From Undaria pinnatifida (Eukaryota > Sar > Phaeophyceae > Laminariales > Alariaceae): a DNA stretch of 64,000 nucleotides. Position 1 is the first letter of the stretch, and each line of letters opens with the position of its first letter. The notes beneath the pieces were generated by a model, which made no database searches, had not been told where the DNA came from, and was given only the letters and a program-made list of their open reading frames with translations. Location of the stretch: assembly GCA_012845835.1 (NCBI GenBank), contig JABAKD010000027.1, forward strand, positions 1,100,001 to 1,164,000, read 5' to 3'. Below are positions 59,641 through 64,000 of the stretch, one piece after another. A program made the translations under genes and the position numbers.

Positions 59641-60393
59641 TTTTGTTTCATTTAGCCGTTGAAGTTAATGTTGAATTTGCTATCGAAAGTGACCTTGTAT
59701 TTGACAGTTGACGTACAAGTTGAAGTTGGGTTGAAGTTGAACCAGATCATCTTCAAGCTCACCCCTCCCCCCCCCACGCCGATACCTTGATATGACGTGC
59801 TCTGATCGTCTGCGAAGGACGCCCCCCCTCTGCCATAGACGAGGAGTTCTTCGTCTCTACATGGGTGTTCGTGGACAGTTTGATGCGCTTGTGGCGACCT
59901 TTACCGCGGAGCACCCTTTGCGCTGCTTGCTCAGTGCTACCAAGAGAAAGGACTCTATAATGCTCCACGGTCTTGTGTATTACAGCCTCGCGAGTGTCCA
60001 GTTCAGCACAGCGATGGAAATCGATAATGCTAGTCGCAGACTCGTTGGGAGGTTGCCCCGGGACGATTCCAGCACAGAGGTTGTCTCTGGCACCTTTTGA
60101 TTTGCCGCCACGTTTTTTGGGTTCATGACTTGAAAGTGGAATTTGATACGTGTTGCCGTCACAGAAGGGCTAAGGTTCAATCCGTTTTTTTTTTTTTTTG
60201 TGCTTTCAGCATCGATCGTTCGCTTTAAACATATTCGTACAGCATTTTTCCTTCGTTATACTTGCTTACCGGGTATTGCACGTCTCTACTCTGTGTTTTT
60301 TTTACCAGCGTGCGATAGATGCTGTCGCTACTAATAATCCACTGGGCTACTGGTGAAGGTTCACCAATTTCCCACCGAACTTTATTACGCTAG

Positions 60394-60655
60394 TCTATTT
60401 CTTCTGCTATCCGAACCTCATTTCGTACTTTTCCCCTCCCGATTTTTCATGCCAGGGTGTCTTACTAGCAGGATGGTCGTCTAATATACGACGCTTATGC
60501 CACGAGAAACCCATTCCGCTGTTCGCCCCAGCCCAACTCTTCATGCCAGGCGGGCCCTTAGTTATCTTGCATGCAGTGCAATAGTTGGCCAATCTAATCC
60601 TTCCGCTCACCGGACCTCCTGCCGCACTTTCCTCCAACCATACATTTCATGTCAG
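60394..60655 (+). repeat. Three related polypyrimidine/acceptor segments
   Basis: Segments ending TTTTCATGCCAG (60,452), CTCTTCATGCCAG (60,549) and ATTTCATGTCAG (60,655) are each preceded by a pyrimidine-rich stretch with C(T/C)CCGA or CCGCTCACCGGACCTC-like blocks, about 100 bp apart. The last one is the acceptor used for the first peroxidase exon in this model. Confidence 0.5.
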
Positions 60656-63600
60656 GCAAACCCTAAGGTGTCGGCGGCTGCCGCTGCTGCCGCTGCTGCC
60701 GCCGTTGCTGCCTTGGCTGGAGTGGCGTTTTCCAAGCCCGTGCTGGCTGCTTCTCCTGCCGTCGACTTCGCCGCGGTTGAGCAGGTCAGTCGTGGTCCCG
60801 GTTTGATGCCGTACCCTTTAGCGTGGAGCGTCAGTTTAGTGTGAGAGGTGTGTGTAGCCTTTAGTGCAAGTGCGGGTCTTGAGTCTACTTCGGTACCCTT
60901 TTGTGCGGACCCCAGTTTAATGCGGCATCCTTCAGCGCGGATCCCCGATTTAGTGCGGTACCCTTCAGTGCGGTGCGCCAGTTTAATGCGGTGAGAATCG
61001 CTTGTCACGGCCAGCTCGTCCTATGGGGTACTGTTAGTAATAGTGTAGTTCGCCATTCCGGCATAGGGCGGGGTTCCATTTTAGTGCGGGTTTTGTCGTA
61101 TTTCAAGGCACCGCACTAATGAGGACCACGACTGCATCATTGCATAATATCATACTGCATCATTGCATAATATCATACTTCGTGCCTTGTTCTACACACC
61201 GGAACCGCAGGTACAGCAGGCACAACATAGTTGTAGTTGTTGGTCGTACTCGGTGCGTGGGATATTTGGGTAAGGGTGCGCGGGAATACGTTGGCGTGTT
61301 TCTCCCGGTGGGAAGTGGGGAGACGCATGCCCCCCGCAGGTGTTCATCGCCTTCTGCCGGAATTTGTATACCTGATGTAGCATAGAAATGTCCTTGTGAG
61401 AGTCAGGGGGCGCGCGGTTGGCTCCAGCTATTGTATGCATTGAAGCCGCCGCTTTTTGTTACCCTTCAGGACATAGTAGACCCCATGGAGGCCGAGGAGT
61501 CAACCAGTGAACTATGCGCCGCAACCCCGTCATGCCTGTAGGGGTCTCAACGACGTCACTCGTTACACTAGTGAGCATATTGATCGAGCCAGGGCTCGGG
61601 TGGTCCCAGCTATCCTGCGTATTAGACGGGTATGTACGAGTACTGATGATGGTTATGTGTGCCTGTCAGGACGTTGTAGACCTCATGGAGACCTCTAGCT
61701 ATGCACTTCTGGTGTGTTGCTAGTGCTTGCCCTGCAGAGCATTGTGGGTGTGATGGAGGCATCAAGCTCTGCGGTGATTCTTCGTTTTTGTTTGCCTTGC
61801 AGATGACGTTGTAGAATTGGTGGAGGCCTCTATCGCTATGCGCTCCACTTCTGATGTGTTGCTATTGTTGGCTCTGCAGAGCTTTGTAGGTATGTGCTGA
61901 TTGGTCGATTTTTTTGTTTGGCCTGCAGGACATTGTAGACATGATAGAGGCCGAGGACTCGACCAGGACGGATGGCTCTTCAATCGCTGGCACGCTCGTG
62001 CGTCTCGCATGGCACGCGTCGGGCACCTACTCGAAGGTGAGGTGATGTCGAAAGACAAGGCGTTTAGAAAAGGGACGCTGTTTGATTGTATTTGGTTGTG
62101 TACGACGCCCCTCGAAGACTAGGACGAGGGGCGCTGCTTGAATGTGCGCAACGCTCCTTTTGAGCCCGTCATAGGTCACCATGGCTCCTACCGTGTGCAG
62201 GTGTGGATGCATGCTTGGCGGCAAATGTAACGCCAAGTTGAGACAATTTTTTTCCGCCAGCCAATCATCGTATTCTTTTGCAGCGGCTTGTTGTGCGTCA
62301 ACCAACCATAGTAAATACAAGCAGCCCTTTGCATTGGGTTGGGCGTGCCCCATTCTTAAAGCTTATGTGTTGGCTAAGGCTATCGTTATCCTTCGTAGCC
62401 GGCCAATCAACGCAGAGTGCGCGCTGGCATTTTTCACGGCCGTGTGCTGACCGTTGACTTGTTGTTCTGTGATTCCAGCAGTATTTCCTAGTGTAGATCC
62501 TACTGCGTGGCCAACGGTATTGCCAACTGTATGGTCTACTATTAATATATGGCTTACTGTACTTTTCCACTGATATAGCTCTTTATTGCCACTACGTTGG
62601 CTGCTATTTGCTCTACTAGGTGGCTTACTGTATTTTCCTGCTGATGTACCTCTTTGTTGTCGCTGTATTGCGATTCGTACGATACTGTATACAATACTGC
62701 ATTGCCTACTTGTGCCACCTACTGGCTTAACTGTATTTTGTACTGCTACTGTATTGCGAATTTGTCTTTTAGGTGGACGGCACAGGCGGGTCGAACGGTG
62801 CTTGCATGCGCATGTCCCCTGAGAAGGACTGGGGGGCCAACGCGGGCCTCGACGTAGGCAGGGATTTTATTGAAGGTGCAAAACCGTAAACATAGCATAC
62901 CAGTAGCTATGAACAGGTGTTCACCGCTCACGAAGAGGTTACCGGCAGGTGGTGAATAGGTGGTCGATAGGTGACCAATAGGTGACCAATAGGTTGGCAG
63001 CAGGTCGTCAATATGTCGCCAATACGTGACCAATAGGTGGCCAGCAGGTCGACAGTACGTTGACCATAGGTAGTCAATTGGTGGCCAATAGTTGGCCAAC
63101 TGGTCGCCAATACGTCGCCAGTAGGTGTACTTTCAATGCGTCCTGTACGGGAAACTAGTACGGTATTAAGTATTAATTGCTGCCGGCGCAACCAGATCCG
63201 ACAGGACGAATGCGAGATTTTGTACTATACCTGGTATGTGGGAGCCGGGTATTTGCTATCCGCCGGAGTTAGGGTTGAGATACGCATCACTTGCTCAGCA
63301 GGTAGGCGGACACGGAGCACTTTTTCCCGTCGTTCAATTCCTACCGCGTTAGTGTGCCCACGAACAATGGCGGTGACTGTCAGGTTGACTACGTGATGTA
63401 CCTGATACTGCTGTATGTATGATCGTTGTGTCAGGCTTAAAGGAGGATCTATTTGATGCACCTGATATGTGCGCATGTTTATTTTGTCAGACGACTTGCA
63501 GACTTATCAAATAGGGCGACCTATAATGGCATGCCAGTACATAACATGAACATGTACCGTATGATCTATGTGGCCTATATTGTATGATCTATATGCTGAC

Positions 63601-63807
63601 TCCCTGATATGTAGGTGATCGTGGTTCGGTTGTTGTTTGTTGTGCTCGATTTCCGTGCCACAGCGATTAAGGCGAAGTACCCTTCTGTCTCTTACGCGGA
63701 CCTGTGGACACTCGCCGGCGCCACCGCGATCAAGCACATGGGCGGGCCTCAAGTAGCGTGGTCATCTGGCAGGACTGACTCCGACAAGCCTACCACTGTC
63801 CCTGACG
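60656..63807 (+). CDS. APX: Class I haem peroxidase (ascorbate/cytochrome c peroxidase type), 4 exons, both ends open
   Basis: Exons: 60656-60784, 61929-62036, 62773-62875, 63664-63807; phases 0, 0, 1, then an open donor GACG|GTGAGT. Class I peroxidases reduce hydrogen peroxide with ascorbate or cytochrome c. The distal haem site [12 protein letters not shown] carries the Arg, Trp and His expected of the class. [16 protein letters not shown] and [19 protein letters not shown] follow in family order. The proximal His and metal-site residues lie beyond the window. Exon 1 codes a poly-Ala hydrophobic stretch ending VLAASPA, like a thylakoid transfer signal or second half of a heterokont plastid leader. 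The true start is upstream, either in a separate exon or in the same open frame, which reaches an ATG at 60,497. Ascorbate versus cytochrome c preference cannot be told here. Confidence 0.85.
60785..61133. mobile_element. MITE-like element starting at the peroxidase exon 1 donor
   Basis: The intron opens GTCAGTCGTGGTCCCGG, which matches the AGTGGTCCCT family end as seen near 43,295 (GTACAGTCGTGGCCCC). The opposite end is GCACTAATGAGGACCACGACTG at 61,096-61,118. The interior has repeated TTTAGTGCGG and CCCTTCAGTGCGG units, so it is a diverged subfamily. Confidence 0.55.
61470..61895 (+). pseudogene. Ladder of degenerate copies of the peroxidase exon 2 start
   Basis: Five acceptor-like CAG sites precede sequence resembling the start of the real exon 2 (GACATTGTAGACATGATAGA at 61,929): after 61,469 (GACATAGTAGACCCCATGGA), 61,669 (GACGTTGTAGACCTCATGGA), 61,736 (AGCATTGTGGGTGTGATGGA), 61,802 (ATGACGTTGTAGAATTGGTG) and, shortest, 61,879 (AGCTTTGTAG|GTATGT). 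The first two stay open in frame and the second ends at CTG|GTGTGT. None codes the haem-site motif. They look like relics of local duplication and could act as cryptic exons. Confidence 0.65.
62935..63130. repeat. 11-bp minisatellite (GACCAATAGGT)
   Basis: About 17 imperfect copies with variants GGCCAATAGGT, GTCGCCAATACGT and GGCCAGCAGGT, in peroxidase intron 3. Confidence 0.88.
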
Positions 63808-63834
63808 GTGAGTGTGAGGTCCAACAGGAGGGGG

Positions 63835-63910
63835 ACGGGGATGTGCTCATTTCATGCATGGCCGTAGTGGCGGGGGGGAGAGGGAAGGAACGGTAGGGGG
63901 GGGGAGGATG
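63835..63910 (-). repeat. End module of the satellite-related family
   Basis: GGATGTGCTCATTTCATGCA, then TGGCCGTAGTGG and G runs, as at 5,915-5,950. It begins about 28 bp inside the intron after peroxidase exon 4. Confidence 0.5.
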
Positions 63911-64000
63911 GGCGGGTTACGGTATTTCTTTTTTCGGGGTACTGTTTATACTGTTATCCCTTGTAAGGTCCACGTATAGCTACCAAATACATCGATTGCG

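Noticed and set aside
59792-60100. 102-codon plus frame as the first peroxidase exon
   Set aside because: It has no leader-like sequence and ends in a stop without a usable donor.

Overview
The window looks like nuclear DNA of a photosynthetic heterokont, most likely a brown alga or a close relative. The basis is long GT-AG introns (0.4-9.4 kb) with short exons, a gene for building flagellar dynein arms, a PPR protein with a heterokont-like plastid leader, a class I peroxidase with a plastid or thylakoid type leader, a stramenopile-style LINE reverse transcriptase, and very dense simple repeats. All exon models here were built by hand from reading frame, splice sites and matching intron phase; no search was run. 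The taxon is an inference.

Layout. (1) Positions 1-25,091, minus strand: one gene for a TTC12-like TPR-ARM protein, 12 exons in the window, continuing past the left edge. Its fifth intron is 9.35 kb and holds a 7.1-kb array of 14 near-identical 508-bp satellite units (13,165-20,275). (2) 25,092-25,342: a 251-bp divergent promoter. (3) 25,343-34,868, plus strand: a complete seven-exon PPR gene (1,016 aa). (4) 34,869-40,176: repeat-rich convergent intergenic DNA. (5) 40,177-51,998, minus strand: a complete eight-exon otubain deubiquitinase gene (292 aa) spread over 11.8 kb. (6) 51,999-52,304: a second divergent promoter. (7) 52,305-52,989, plus: a probable two-exon gene for a 68-aa mitochondrial-type protein. 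(8) 53,285-54,615: a decayed LINE fragment. (9) 54,616-60,655: mostly non-coding, with a 1.5-kb foldback palindrome. (10) 60,656-63,807, plus: four exons of a class I peroxidase (ascorbate/cytochrome c type), running off the right edge.

The introns hold most of the interest. A short inverted-repeat element (termini AGTGGTCCCT...) recurs at least eight times, usually close to exon edges. In two genes the 5' splice site itself appears to lie inside the element's end, as expected for an introner-like element. A nonamer, TACC(A/T)GGTA, occurs 17 times exactly, about 35 times the random expectation, and never in an exon I could define. The satellite unit shares one end with a scattered repeat family, so it probably arose by tandem amplification of a mobile element. 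Two introns in different genes use the same non-canonical donor, AAG|GCGAG. The peroxidase gene has a ladder of degenerate copies of its own second-exon start.

The genes do not form a pathway. They cover flagellar dynein assembly (TTC12-like), organelle RNA metabolism (PPR), ubiquitin removal (otubain) and peroxide detoxification (peroxidase). The pairing of unrelated genes head to head over 250-310 bp is the only sign of shared regulation.
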